Source: Taxillus chinensis (lineage: Eukaryota; Streptophyta; Magnoliopsida; Santalales; Loranthaceae). Taken from it: a stretch of DNA of 64,000 nucleotides. The notes under the pieces were generated by a model, which did not search any database, had not been told where the DNA came from, and was given only the letters and a program-made list of their open reading frames with translations. Made by a program: the position numbers and the translations under genes. Numbering within the stretch: the first letter of the stretch is position 1; every line of letters starts with the position of its first letter. Shown here piece by piece: positions 1 through 11,255 of this stretch. The stretch is taken from the NCBI GenBank assembly GCA_023512835.1, contig CM042086.1, positions 10,293,559-10,357,558 on the forward strand, read 5' to 3'.

Positions 1-144
1 GAATGAATACATTTTGTTGAACCCATCCACTACCCGTGGCTTTTATGATAACAAGAGTGATTGTGTTTCATACGGATTTACATGCCATTTAACTAGTATC
101 TCATTAACTCTAGCATGCAGGGAAGTACAATGCATATGACTGAC

Positions 145-3100
145 CGTCTCCAGAGCAATATGAAACCGGGATGCTAGAAATGGGAGAACCAAAGATGGCT
201 CCACATAAGACAAAAAAGAAGTGGCTGTAGCAACCGTCTGAGAAAGTTGTTCATTTTTGCTATATTGACCGCGATCAATTAACTTCAACACCACCTTAAC
301 AAAACGAACCCTCTCTGTTTTCCCCAGGTACCGATTACCTTGTCTAGTCTCATCCAAGCTCCTGTATCAGCAGTATTTTAGCAGCACATAAGGAAAATAT
401 CTGAGACCTCCAAATAGTAAATCCTTACTGTTGCTCATTTTTAAGACGATTTTGGAATGCAAGTACCAAATGGAGCAAAAATCGCTCCAACGAATAAGTC
501 CAGCGACCACCATTAGAAGGATGATAGTATCTACGTTAAAAACACAAATAAAGGATTTACAAAAATCCAAGTGGCCTTAAAAGCAGAAGATAAAACAATA
601 AAATTTCAGAAACAAACTGTTCTAAAAGGTTGACCAATTTCTCAAATTGCTCTTGTGCTGAACCAACTGGTTTCAATAGATACACCTGCACTATTCAACT
701 TAGGTTGAACTTATCTTGAAAACATAACATCAAATAGTATATGAGGAAATGAAAGCATTGGTAAGTCTCACAATAGACTTTGCAATAGCCTTTGCTGGTG
801 TTGCACTTTTGTTGGAAAACAAGAACCTTGTATTTCTGGGAACATTTACAGGATAAGGATATGTTCCACTTCCATTTGCCACAGGAACCTATTATTGCAG
901 TATGATAATGGGAAAAAACAATCAACAACAAAATTAACTTTTTAGAAATTAAATTTAATAAAACCCACAATATCCCAAGATCTAAGCACTATAACCACCA
1001 ATTGAGGGGGCAGCAATGGAAAGGCATCCCAAACACAAACTAACACGATAATGCACTGAAATAGGAAGGAAAAGGAAAAAAAAAAAAAAGAAACAGGCAG
1101 GGGAGCAAAATCTATAAAAATGAGCAGAAGGCTAGGTGGCGAGCAACAAGAGTATCTTTATCAACAAAAAAGCTTTTTTTACAACTAAATGTCAGCGAGA
1201 AGAGTACAAATCTAAAATGGAACAAATCAACATACCTCAAACATATTTAAGTATCTAGTAAAAAGCACAGGTAGGAAACACTCCCAGTCGATGAACTCAT
1301 AGTTTTTCATAATGCGAGCTGTCAGAGCTGCCCATTGACTGTTCCAAAAGGGGCAATTTGGTATAGCGTCCCACAGGTCTACACATTTTTTAACCCAATC
1401 ACTGACACACCAACAAAAATGAAATTAATTTCCACAACTAAATCATGTCTACAAAATACAAAAGATTAGTAATTATTCTTACAGTACAAAGAAGTCCCGA
1501 TTGTCCAAGTTCGTAGGAAGAAACAACCTCAGGAAGCCAGAACCTTCAAAGGACGAATTATGCCATGGATTTTCCAGTAGTGGTCTGTCAATTCATTTCA
1601 TTTAAAATAATGAAAAACATAAATAAAATAAATAACAAGTCATGCAATTAGAAGCCAAACAAACAAGCAGTTCTGATCTTAAATATTTTTGCAAAACCTT
1701 ATTTATCAAAAGATAAAAGAGTTCAATCCCCGCCCCAGCCTTTTTATATTCTTTAAAAAAATAACGGTTAAATGAGTGGGTTAGCCAAGAACCTAAAATG
1801 TTCATCTTTTAGGTAAAGCAGTTACTCAGTAATTGTGGTTGGGCTCATAATCCCATACCTTAACACAAAGTAGAAGCTTAAATATGCCTACCTCAACTGG
1901 AGCCTGGGCTAGTTGAAGTTGAACCAGAATTTGGGCCCCAAAAGGTATATTCCTTTTAATTTTGTATTTTAAAAAAGATTGACAGTCATAATCATTAGTA
2001 TTCTGCTAGAAGTTCAAATTATGTAAAGCCTTCTGGCTTCTGGTAACATTACCATTTGGTGTTTTCAAAAAAATTAATGAGAAAACACGTTTGGTAACAT
2101 GGTTTCTATTTACGTGTGAGGATACTATTTTGCAAAACATTCTGAAAATGAAAACATGAATTAAGGGCCTGTTTGGTGTGGATGTGGGATGGTGGCTGTT
2201 GTTGTTTGGGACCTTTGCGTATTTTTGGGAATATAAAAGGAATAGAATAATATGTAAAAATAACTTTAAATTTTAATAATGGATTAAAACACTGGAATAG
2301 AAAAGATGGTGCCATTTTGTTCATGCCTGAAATTTTCAAATTAAAAATAAATAAATAAGTATCAAATAATTTAATTAATAAAAAATAAATATGAATATTA
2401 CAAGGTGGTAGTCGGAACTGCCACTGGTGAGCCAAATAAGGCCTAAAAACTGTTTTGAAACTCGAAGGAGCACTCCAATAATACCAAATGGCACTAAAAC
2501 TCATACCAATTTATCTCTGGATTTTTTTCTCTTTTATCCTTCCTCTCTCTCGTATCTACACATTCATCTCTAAGCTTCATCTCTCTGGACATTCTATCTA
2601 AAACTTTGTTGTGTTTTTTTTTTTTAAATCTGGGCGAATTTCGAAAACAGTTAATTCTGAAACATGTCCAAAACAAGGCCTTAGCTAGTTTGGAATAAGG
2701 AGCAGCACATTGTTGTTGTTTTGTAAAAATTATGTTGAAGAAAACTAGTGAGGAATAAAATACTAATAAAGCATATTTAATATTAAAGGTTTTCAATAAC
2801 GACTTTCCAAAAAAAAAATATTAAAGCTGTGCATCTCAGATGTGAAACACGTGGCCAGGGCAGATAAAAAAGATACATTTTCCCTTAACACAAACATACC
2901 ATGATGTGAAGGTCTTAGATAGATGGTATAACGACTTTCGTGTTGATAAATGGTATCAACACGAAAGTAATTGAAGACAATTAAAGCGAACTGGGATTCC
3001 TGATACCAACCTAAATTCAGACCATATTTCCAAGGCAGAACCCGATGGGAAGAACCTTCGACATGATCGAACAAGAGAAGTAATAGTTTCGAAATGCCTT

Positions 3101-4015
3101 TGTCTCAGTTTCCACCCTTCTGGGCCTGTACTCCTGTAACAGACACGAACTTGAAATCAGCTACATTATAAGCAGCTTTCAAAGATAGGTAGACAGATAT
3201 GATGGACAATATAAATATATTCAAACCACATAAGGAAGGTGCATCAGGAATAGACAAAACCATTGGCAACCTTGAGAAGTGTGTAGTGATGAGAGTATCA
3301 TAGAATGGGCGCCAGTGAACTGTCAAGGACAGCTTCTTCCTGTACTTATTGAGTAATCTGACCAATAAATTTCCCCATTTAACCTAAACAACAACAACAA
3401 CCCAAAAAAAAAAAAATGACATCATGATGGAACATAAGGAAAAGGAAACCCATATTTCTTTGTGAGATAGATTAATTTAAGTAATGATAAATAACATCAT
3501 ATTAAGGAGGAGAGTAGTGTAGTGAAACCTGCGCATAAAGTTTGCCACGGGAATGGTGAAACGCATCCAAACCGATTTCCACAAGCATGCTGACATCTTC
3601 CAGGGACACATCGCTTTTTGCCTTTATGAAACTGCACCATCAACCGTGTTACATACATGGGTTAACAGTGTTTAACGGAGGATGAACCAAACTCAGTTAA
3701 CAGTGTCGTCGAACATCAACCAAGTTTCACGGAAATGCCAATGCCATCATTTCATTTGTGTGACAAGGAAGGCGACGATTAAGGATTGACCGGAAATGGC
3801 GAGTGGGGGAGAGGGAACTCAAAACTAAAGCAAGAAAAGAAAGTCAAAACTCACAGGTCGATGATGGAAAGCCATTTGAGAGTGGAGTAGACAGATTCGG
3901 GATCGTCGGGGCGCCACAGTTCCTTGACGGAGGAAACCACGCCAGCGAATGATTCCTTCTCTTTCTTTGTCTCTTCCACCACCGGCGGCGGAAGCCAAGC
4001 ATTGTACAGATGCAT
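145..4015 (-). CDS. PA200: Proteasome activator subunit 4 (PA200), N-terminal part, 10 exons, partial at left edge
   Basis: This encodes the N-terminal 424 residues of PA200/PSME4, the HEAT-like solenoid that caps the 20S proteasome, mainly in the nucleus, and opens its gate. Exons in reading order: 3855-4015, 3529-3631, 3271-3383, 3011-3133, 1483-1584, 1236-1401, 772-888, 618-685, 429-530, 145-361. All use GT-AG sites and stay in phase. The start at 4013-4015 gives MHLYNAWLPPP, the conserved plant PA200 N-terminus. Later landmarks also match: NKYRKKLSLTVHWRPFYDTL, SCRRFFPSGSALEIWSEF, LLENPWHNSSFEGSGF, VPRNTRFLFSNK, YYHPSNGGRWTYSLERFL and LKLIDRGQYSKN. The family is about 1,800 residues, so roughly three quarters lies beyond base 1; bases 1-144 are intron. 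Intron 4 (1585-3010) carries a MITE. Identification rests on remembered family sequence, not a search. Confidence 0.95.
2164..2680. mobile_element. Tourist-like (PIF/Harbinger) MITE in PA200 intron 4
   Basis: The left end after TTA (2161-2163) reads aGGGCCTGTTTGG. The right end, read inward on the other strand, is GGCCTTGTTTTGG and is followed by TTA at 2681-2683. A TTA target duplication plus GGCCTGTTTGG-type ends is the usual signature of Tourist-like MITEs. The 517-bp body is AT-rich and has no transposase. It lies wholly inside intron 1585-3010, so splicing should remove it. Confidence 0.6.
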
Positions 4016-5984
4016 CGTCTCTCCCGCTCTCTTGTCGTCGTCTTCTGCAGCGGCTGCGGCTGCTGCTGCTGTTTTTGTTTTTGTTTCTGGTGGTGTGCTC
4101 CTCCCTCAGAGTCCCCAGTCCTATTCCTATTCCTCTCTCCCACCTCTTAGATTCCCTATTTGTATTTCCCCAATTCCTCCTCCCAACCGGAGAGGCCGGT
4201 ACACACTTTTTTAATTTTTTTTTTTTTTAATGCAACCCCATTTTATATGAAAAAGTCTATTATTTGCATGGAACAAACTGTGAATAAAAATTAAATCCAT
4301 TTTTAATTTACATTTTAAAAATTATTTTTATTTTTTATTAAATTTATTGTTTAAAAAAATAATTATATTTATAAAAATAATATTATCGTTATTTAATAAA
4401 AAATGAAAATAAAAATAAAAAAATAATTATTAGATGGTCTCTTTGATCTAAAATATCTGACAGAAACGACAGTATGCTGAAAACAACTTTTGCCTGCCAC
4501 CACACACATGAGAGAGAGAGAGAGAGAGACTGAGAGAGTTTTCCTTGCCTGCAAGAAATGTGGAGAGATTCATGGGTGACCGGCGGAGCCTGGCAGAATT
4601 GAGTGCCTTCGTTTTTTTTTTTTCTCCTTTTCGTAATAAAGGGGTGGAGCACTTTTTCTTTTTTTTTGTTTGACTCACCGTCATGTAATTGGATTTTTTA
4701 TATTTGTAAAAAAAATAAATAAAATAATACTCTCATTCTAAAAATAATAATTATTATAATTTATTAATACTCTCATTTTATAATACTTTCATTTATTATA
4801 ATTTCTCTATATTATTAAAATAAAATTTATATATTCTTTTTCCTTCCTCTTATATCTATCAATTAAAAAAATTAAGAAATAAATAATAACTCTAAAAAAA
4901 ATTACTATTTATTTTCTAGCTTTAAATATTATTTTATTTTTATTAAATTCATAAATATATGAATTTGAAAGTGTGCATAGAAAGTGTGGAAGTTATACGA
5001 AAATATTAATATTGAGAAATAGTTTTTGAAAATTATGACATTTTATTAAACTCATTACATGTTAAAACTGAAGTAAAATAGTAGTATATATCCACGCGAA
5101 AAAATAAAAATGTTTCGTAATTTTAATTTCTAACGAGACTCAATTAATCGTCCTACGTCTTGGATAAAAGAAAAATGGTTGTCTTTTTTTTTTTTGTTGT
5201 TCTATGGACATTTTTTTAACTGATTTGCCTGCATCATTTAAATAATATATTTGTGTCAAATTTAGTTACAAAAATTATCGGCAACCTCAATTATTGAATT
5301 TTTTATAAAAACAAATTATATATTTTTTATATTGATCTTACTACGTACGAATTTCTTTTTATACGAATGATATAACAATATTGAGACAACAAGATTACTG
5401 AAACAATAAAAACTAATGCAAACAGTAAATAATCTAAAGAAAAATAGATTTCTTGGTGAGGAAGTTGAGGCCGGGTCAACCAAGGTGGCGGGGAGATATT
5501 GGATAACCGTCAAACAGAGGTTTCAGTGAATGTGTGTGTGTGTATAATTAAAAATTGATTGGGTTCGAATCGTGTAGTGGTGCGCTGTGGGACTCTCGTT
5601 AGATGCGATCCAGATCCAGCCCAGCGTGGAAATGTGAGGAGGTGACTGGAACAAATGGCCACGCGTAGCAACATTTAGAATCATCCCCTTTTTCGATTCT
5701 CCTATTTCTCAGTTTTTCAATCAAATCCATTCCCATATGCTTCTTCCCTCAAAGTGGTTTCAACAATTTCTCCTTAAAATACGTTCTTCTCGGGCATCCT
5801 CAAAAAGCACAATGCTTTTTTCAGTCAACGGAAAAAAAAAAAGTTATTGGTGTGTGTTTTTGATTTTTATTTTAAAAAATTATACTCATAAATATTGGAT
5901 ATTGTGTGTTTTTTATTAAATTAAAAATATTTTTATGTTTGGTGTGTGATTTTGCAAAAAGTGTTTTTTTAAAATTTTATACCG

Positions 5985-6380
5985 GAGAGAAAGGCGGGAG
6001 ATCTGGCAGTAGTGCCGGGGAGATCGGGGGCGTGCCGAGGGGGATGAGCTGAGGGTCGTGTAGCGGCGCCGGGGATATTGATTGGGGGGGGAGCGCGCGT
6101 GTAGGGGGCGCGGCCGCGTTGCGGATTGGAACAAGGGGAGGAGCGTTGCGAGGGGGGGCGTTGCAAAGGGAACGGGCAGCAGAGGGGCGGCACTGGAGTT
6201 GAAAACGTTTTCGGTAAATCGAAAACACCAAATTGGTGTTTCCTATTTTCTACACTCAAAAACAAAATGTTTTTGAAAATTAAAAATAAAAACAACGGCC
6301 AAACAAATATACCGACGTGTTTTCTGTTTTTAGAAACATAAAACCAAAAAAAAGTTTCGGTACCAAACAACGCCTTAACT
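5985..6380. mobile_element. Possible degenerate DNA-transposon fragment with GC-rich core
   Basis: Bases 5985-6210 are strongly GC-rich, with G runs, in otherwise AT-rich DNA. The right flank ends in CCAAACAACGCC followed by TTA (about 6364-6378). Read inward this is GGCGTTGTTTGG, similar to hAT or Harbinger-type ends in plants. Loosely inverted AT-rich arms sit on both sides (5850-5980 and 6210-6360). No clean matching left end was found, so the left boundary is unknown. Open frames in the core are proline/arginine-rich products of base composition. Confidence 0.3.
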
Positions 6381-6420
6381 TTTGGTGTTTGTTGTTCCTG
6401 ATAAGCTACGAGTATTCGTC

Positions 6421-6750
6421 AGAGCATTCACATTAGCTAAATAAAATAGTCATGTATTATTTTATATATCTATTCTTTTAAATTTTATATTTATTTTAAT
6501 AAATCAGTAGTCATGTATTATTTTATATATCTATTCTTTTAAATTTTAAATTTTTATGTACTATTTTTATTTTTTATTTCATTACAATCAAATAAAATGC
6601 ACGTATATCAAAAACATTTAAAAGATAAACAGTAATATAGTTTCTATTTAAAATTTTTATTTTTATTCTCTAAATTTTATATTTGAATTTTTATTTTAAA
6701 TTAAAAAATTAAAGAAAATATATTTTTAAATGAACTAATGTGAATACTCT
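6421..6750. mobile_element. MITE with AGAGCATTCACATTAG-type terminal inverted repeats
   Basis: The left end is AGAGCATTCACATTAGCTAA (6421-6440). The right end, reverse-complemented (6731-6750), is AGAGTATTCACATTAGTTCA, which matches at 17 of 20 positions. The 330-bp element is AT-rich and non-coding. It contains an internal direct duplication of about 41 bp with a 60-bp period (about 6447-6487 and 6507-6547). I could not define the target duplication. Related ends occur at 12647, 15268 and 28568. Confidence 0.6.
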
Positions 6751-7912
6751 TAGGGTCTTAGGCATAGCTACCTATAATGCAAAAACTATTCTAACTTTAT
6801 CGTTAATTTTTAAAATAGTATTTTATTATTTTAAAATATTTAATTTAATTAATATGTATATAATTTTATTGATGAAATTTAATTTAAAGTTTTATTATTT
6901 ATTAATTAAAAGTAAATAGAATATGCTATGAAAATATTTTTTATGAAGTAAGATTTAAAGTAACTAATTAAATATGGTAATTAAATATATATATATATAT
7001 ATATTAAAATAGAATAATGAATTGGATAGATTTTTTAAAAAAAATCTATGTTTTAGTCTATAACCTATGACGATAGATTGTTTTAAAAAATCTATATTTT
7101 AGTTAACAAAGATTTAGACAGTATATTACTTCTCTCTCTCTCTCTCATTACTGGCCATGGCCGTCGAGCCAATCCACTTCAATATAAATTTAACCAATTA
7201 AATTAACACCTAATCAATAAAAAAACCTTAATTTATATCAAAATTTCCATAATTTCACTAATTTCCACTTAATCGCATCACAATTGTTCTATGCATAAAA
7301 TAAGCTAATGAATGATGAAAAGAAATAAGAACACCTACTTGATTGTCAAATTTTGGATTGAATTTTTATAAGTTCCAAGATTTCTCCTTATCCGGTGTTA
7401 AAAAAAGCAGATTGGGTATTCATGTTGCATAATAATTTCTATGCTACAATACGTGCCTTCCTTTTATTTTCCTTTTTTATACATAATAATATTTCATATT
7501 CTTTTAATTTCAAAATTGTATTAAAATATCAAAAATTGCCTTTTTATCCCCAAAACTTTAAAGGGAGACCAATTATAATAAAAACTTTCATGTTAATTAT
7601 GGTCTCATGGTTTATATATTATTAACATCGTACATAAATTACCTCATAACCTTGAGTTTTTATATAAAATTTTAACATTTGTCAAATTAATTTATTATAA
7701 TCAATCTAACTACTACAACTATAATAGCTCGTTTGGTACGCATGAATCAAATTGGAGGAAATAGAATTAAAATTAGAATGGAATGAGAATAGTTCATTAC
7801 CTCACCCATAATTAATGGTATACAATACTATCGATAAAGTGTTATTTTAAAATTATAAATATGTCAAATATTCTTAACCTTACCCATGATTCGTCACCTC
7901 ACGGCCTATGTT

Positions 7913-8330
7913 TAGGGGTGTTAAATGGCCGGACTGGACTCATATTGTCCAATTTAAGTCCGCTTTTAAATGAGACAAAAAATTATGACTTAGTCCAACC
8001 CGGGTGGGCTAGCCTCTTATAATAATTATTATTATTACTACATATATTATTTAAACAAACAAACTCATCAAATATCATATAATATAATAGTTGGATATTA
8101 TTTATACTTTAAAAGATGTTTAGAGTTCAAGTTGCAAAGGTTTTTATGTATTTTAGGGGGGGGGGGGGGGGGCTGGCTCGTGGGCTACGTGTGTCTTTGA
8201 CTGGGTTGGGTGGAGGTGGGAGGGCCCTACGGGCTGCATAAGCAGTGGACCGTATAGGGTGGGTGTGGATTATGGGCTAGTATAAGTTATGACCTGCGAG
8301 CTAGGCCGAATCCGTTTATATGTATTTTTT
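7913..8330. mobile_element. hAT-like element relic (left end only)
   Basis: TAGGGGTGTTAAATGGCCGG at about 7913-7932 resembles the ends of plant hAT elements, which begin (C/T)AGGGGTGT. The following few hundred bases contain stretches rich in GGGCT and GGCC, as in the subterminal repeats of these elements, plus a run of 17 G at 8156-8172. No matching right end was found, so this is a partial call. Confidence 0.3.
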
Positions 8331-8550
8331 TTTATATGGCCCATATATATATAATGTATTCCTAATATTTTTTTTTATGACTCAACTTTTTTTTGATTGA
8401 AAATTATGTTTTTTTAATTTCAGGTGAATAGTAAAATGATGGCCGTTTGGTCTAATGAATTTCAAGCCGACCTGATTTGCTATATGTAACCTCATTACAC
8501 ACACACACATATAAACAAACTGATTATATACACATGTAAACAAACAATGT

Positions 8551-8800
8551 CACTAAAAAGAGACTTTTGTGATGGTTATTTTTGACATTTATAGTGGTTT
8601 ATAACCTTCACTAAAGGCGTTTGTGGTGATTTTAAATTTCACATAAAAATAAATGACACAGTAGTAATAATAATAATTTGTAAGTAATTCATTACAAGAG
8701 TAATAGTCAATAAATACATTTATACTTGTGTGAGTTAATGTTAGATTCAGTAGCGACTATGAATCCTCACCATTTTTTTTAACAATTAGACACTTATTGG
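8551..8800. mobile_element. Possible CACTA (En/Spm)-like terminal fragment
   Basis: CACTAAAAAG at 8551 is followed by subterminal sequence of the type GTGATGGTTA ... ATAACCTTCACTAAAG, resembling the repeated inverted motifs next to CACTA ends in plants. No partner end or transposase is seen, so confidence is low. Confidence 0.25.
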
Positions 8801-9042
8801 TAGTTCATAATTGGTACTTTTTTTTTGTTTGAAGACAGTCTTTTATTGGTCTTCAGTCCTCAATATAACTAGAGTTTTTTTTTTAAAGTAAGAATAGATA
8901 AAAAAAAAGTGCAGGGTCAAGCAAATTGCAAAAAAAAAAAATTATAATTGAAAGAATTTTACAAAAAAGACAATAAAATGAATACTTAAAAAAATCAGCT
9001 GGGCCATGTTCTCTGGCCATTATTGCTTGAGAACATCGTAAT

Positions 9043-9198
9043 TCAGTTGGGTCTATTCATTTTCTGCAAATTTTTCCCACCAGCAATCCCAATTGATGGT
9101 GTCTCTTCATCAGTCAATTCAGATTCATAATTATCATCCTAATCATCAGAGCGTACATCTTCAAAACCTGCAAGGTCATCTTCTTCTACAGACACCAT
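9043..9198 (-). pseudogene. Decayed acidic C-terminal exon, unidentified
   Basis: Reading the minus strand, a splice-acceptor-like sequence (tgttcttgtcag) at 9199-9210 is followed by 52 codons ending in TGA. The translation begins MVSVEEDDLAGFEDVRSDD, then an in-frame TAG, then continues with an acidic stretch (DDNYESELTDEETPS). Its composition differs sharply from the AT-rich surroundings, which suggests former coding sequence. It may be the last exon of a transposon-encoded or captured gene; a CACTA-like end lies about 0.5 kb away. I do not recognise the family. The internal stop means it is not functional as it stands. Confidence 0.4.
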
Positions 9199-9661
9199 CT
9201 GACAAGAACAAATTAATATAGAAACAGAAAATACATTAGGAAAACATTAGCTATATATATATATATGGCCAAACTACAACAATTTATAAAATGAAAACGT
9301 TGAAAGAAAGATCACTTTATAATAGGGAGAGAGTTCCAACTGACAAAGGGAAAGATCACTCTCCCCCTCATAAAAAAAAGATATAACAGAATAAATTGCC
9401 ATTTGAGGATTATATTTTTTGAATGCCTTTAATCATATTATCTATTTTAACTAATTATATAATATTTTATTATTTTTTTAAGATTTTAATTTAAATAATT
9501 ATTTTTGGTGATAAATAATTAATGATTTTTTAAGCAAGGATTGCTTCTACTTTTTGAAAAAAAAACATTTTTTTTTTTATCAGAAGCATTCACAAGAACC
9601 AATATCACTCTATAATAAAAACATTTAGATGATAATTAGAGTAACTAAATTATATAATTGG

Positions 9662-9692
<31 letters not shown>

Positions 9693-9937
9693 CAGAGAGT
9701 ATTGAAGCCATATAGAGTATTAAAGATGCTCTCACAAAATATTATTACATATAAAAGTTAAAATATTTATGTTTCATAATTATAAAAACTGTGCACGTGA
9801 TCGAGTTTTTTTCTTCTAAATAATCTAACTAATTTTGCTCTCCTAAAATAAAATCTTCATATGATCGAGTGGACACCACGATACGTACAGTTTTCAACAA
9901 GAAACCTGCTATACTACTAAAACTTCCTTTTTTCCAT

Positions 9938-9972
<35 letters not shown>

Positions 9973-10245
9973 AATTCACTAATTAAGGGGATGGCTAAGT
10001 CGTGATGGTGTGTGAATATATATCTCAAATCCTAATAAAATATATGATTTTAGAGTTACCCCTGCACGATTAACTCTCTCCTTATAAAAGACAGATTTTG
10101 GGTGTCGGATCTTTTCGGAGATTGTTTTAGGATTAGAGTACTAGATTTTATTGACACAGTGAGAGTGGTGCACTTGCGCGCGCGCGAGTGGGAGAGAAAG
10201 CGGTGAATATTTGATGTGATTCAAATTTCCTTTTCCCCGGCGCCT

Positions 10246-10284
<39 letters not shown>

Positions 10285-10457
10285 CATTCTATCCTATTTC
10301 AAAAGAGAGAGATAGTGCGAGTTAAAGAGTTAGCTAGCTAGCTAGGGTACCGCCACTCGAGAGCGGTATATATATAGAGCTTGCATATATTGGATCTCCA
10401 TAGCTTGCAGTTGCATACTGGGTTTCTTAAGTTTATTGGTTATATATATATATATAT

Positions 10458-11255
10458 ATGAATAAGTCTATCTTCGGAGCAGGACACATGAGATTCCATC
10501 CCGACGACAGAGTCCGCGTACTTGCGGCGGCCACAGGTCTGATTGATTCGGCTACCACTTCATCATCATCAGAAGGGCCAGCTGGGTTGATTGACTTGGC
10601 GAGAACCCTTGGGGGAAGAAGCTGGTCTAAGACCGACAAGAGAGGCCGCCAGGTCACTAGTACTGCTACTACTGCTAGGTCTAGGTCTAGGACGTCTAAG
10701 TGTACTACCAGTGCCTCCGAGGGAGGAGGAGGAGGCGGAGGCGGAGGCGGAGGAGATGAGTCATTATTATTAATGAGCGATGAGAATAGATTCAAGTGCC
10801 GCGCATGCAACAAATCTTTTCAGAGTCATCAGGCCTTGGGCGGTCACATGGCCAGCCATAACAAGCTCATGATGAAGCAGAAGCAACAGATCAACCGGGC
10901 AATTGCAATCCTCCCCAAGCACATATGCAACATCTGTGACAAGAGCTTTCCGACGGGACAGGCTCTGGGAGGCCACAAGAGGCGTCACTGGACGCCACCG
11001 GCCGTCGTCATCGACCAGCCTTCTTCCAATAATTACAATTATAATTATACTTCTGCTGCTTCCTCCTCCACCGCCTGCCCACCCACTTGCAGTACTGCAG
11101 CTACTCAACTACAGCTAGGCTTGGCCTCATCAGCTGGCTCCTTGATCATCAACGAGGAGGTGGAGGCAGCAGCTAGCGGCAGTAAAGTTTTGGACTTTGA
11201 TTTGAATGAGCTTCCTCCTGGCTCTGGCGGGGACGAGGGCATGGAATCCTGCTGA
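10458..11255 (+). CDS. ZAT-like C2H2 zinc-finger transcription repressor with EAR motif
   Basis: A single-exon gene of 265 aa with two plant-type C2H2 fingers, each CX2CX12HX3H and each carrying the plant-specific QALGGH helix (about residues 114-134 and 157-177). Near the C-terminus, DLNEL (248-252) within [12 protein letters not shown] is an EAR repression motif, which in this family recruits TOPLESS-type co-repressors. The architecture fits the C1-2i (ZAT) class of nuclear DNA-binding repressors in stress and development. An 11-glycine run (89-99) and a short NYNYNY repeat are low-complexity linkers. I see no L-box or basic N-terminal signal of the classic ZAT7/10/12 type, so it is nearer ZAT1/2/4/9-like proteins, but the exact orthologue is uncertain. 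The start is the first in-frame ATG after a TA-repeat leader. It is intronless, as is usual for the family. Confidence 0.9.
   Translation: MNKSIFGAGHMRFHPDDRVRVLAAATGLIDSATTSSSSEGPAGLIDLARTLGGRSWSKTDKRGRQVTSTATTARSRSRTSKCTTSASEGGGGGGGGGGGDESLLLMSDENRFKCRACNKSFQSHQALGGHMASHNKLMMKQKQQINRAIAILPKHICNICDKSFPTGQALGGHKRRHWTPPAVVIDQPSSNNYNYNYTSAASSSTACPPTCSTAATQLQLGLASSAGSLIINEEVEAAASGSKVLDFDLNELPPGSGGDEGMESC

Larger units (their letters stand above)
4016..10457. other. Intergenic region between PA200 and the zinc-finger gene (divergent promoters)
   Basis: No gene is supported here. The first about 200 bp hold the PA200 5' leader and core promoter region on the minus strand. A (GA)n run lies at about 4510-4530. 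The rest is AT-rich DNA with transposon debris listed separately: a GC-rich island (5985-6210), a terminal-repeat element (6421-6750), a hAT-type end near 7913, a 17-G tract (8156-8172), a CACTA-like end near 8551 and a decayed exon (9043-9198). TA microsatellites lie at about 9662-9690, 9953-9971 and 10252-10281. The last 300 bp are the zinc-finger promoter and leader. Confidence 0.7.

Noticed and set aside
3844..4230. Open frames on both strands around the PA200 first exon
   Set aside because: They are other-frame shadows of PA200 exon 1 and its leader.
5969..6370. Long minus-strand proline/arginine-rich open frame (133 aa)
   Set aside because: It comes from the GC-rich island; it has no domain, no homologue I know and no splice or promoter context.
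9662..10459. TA-rich tracts as an origin or regulatory array
   Set aside because: They are simple dinucleotide microsatellites common in plant DNA.
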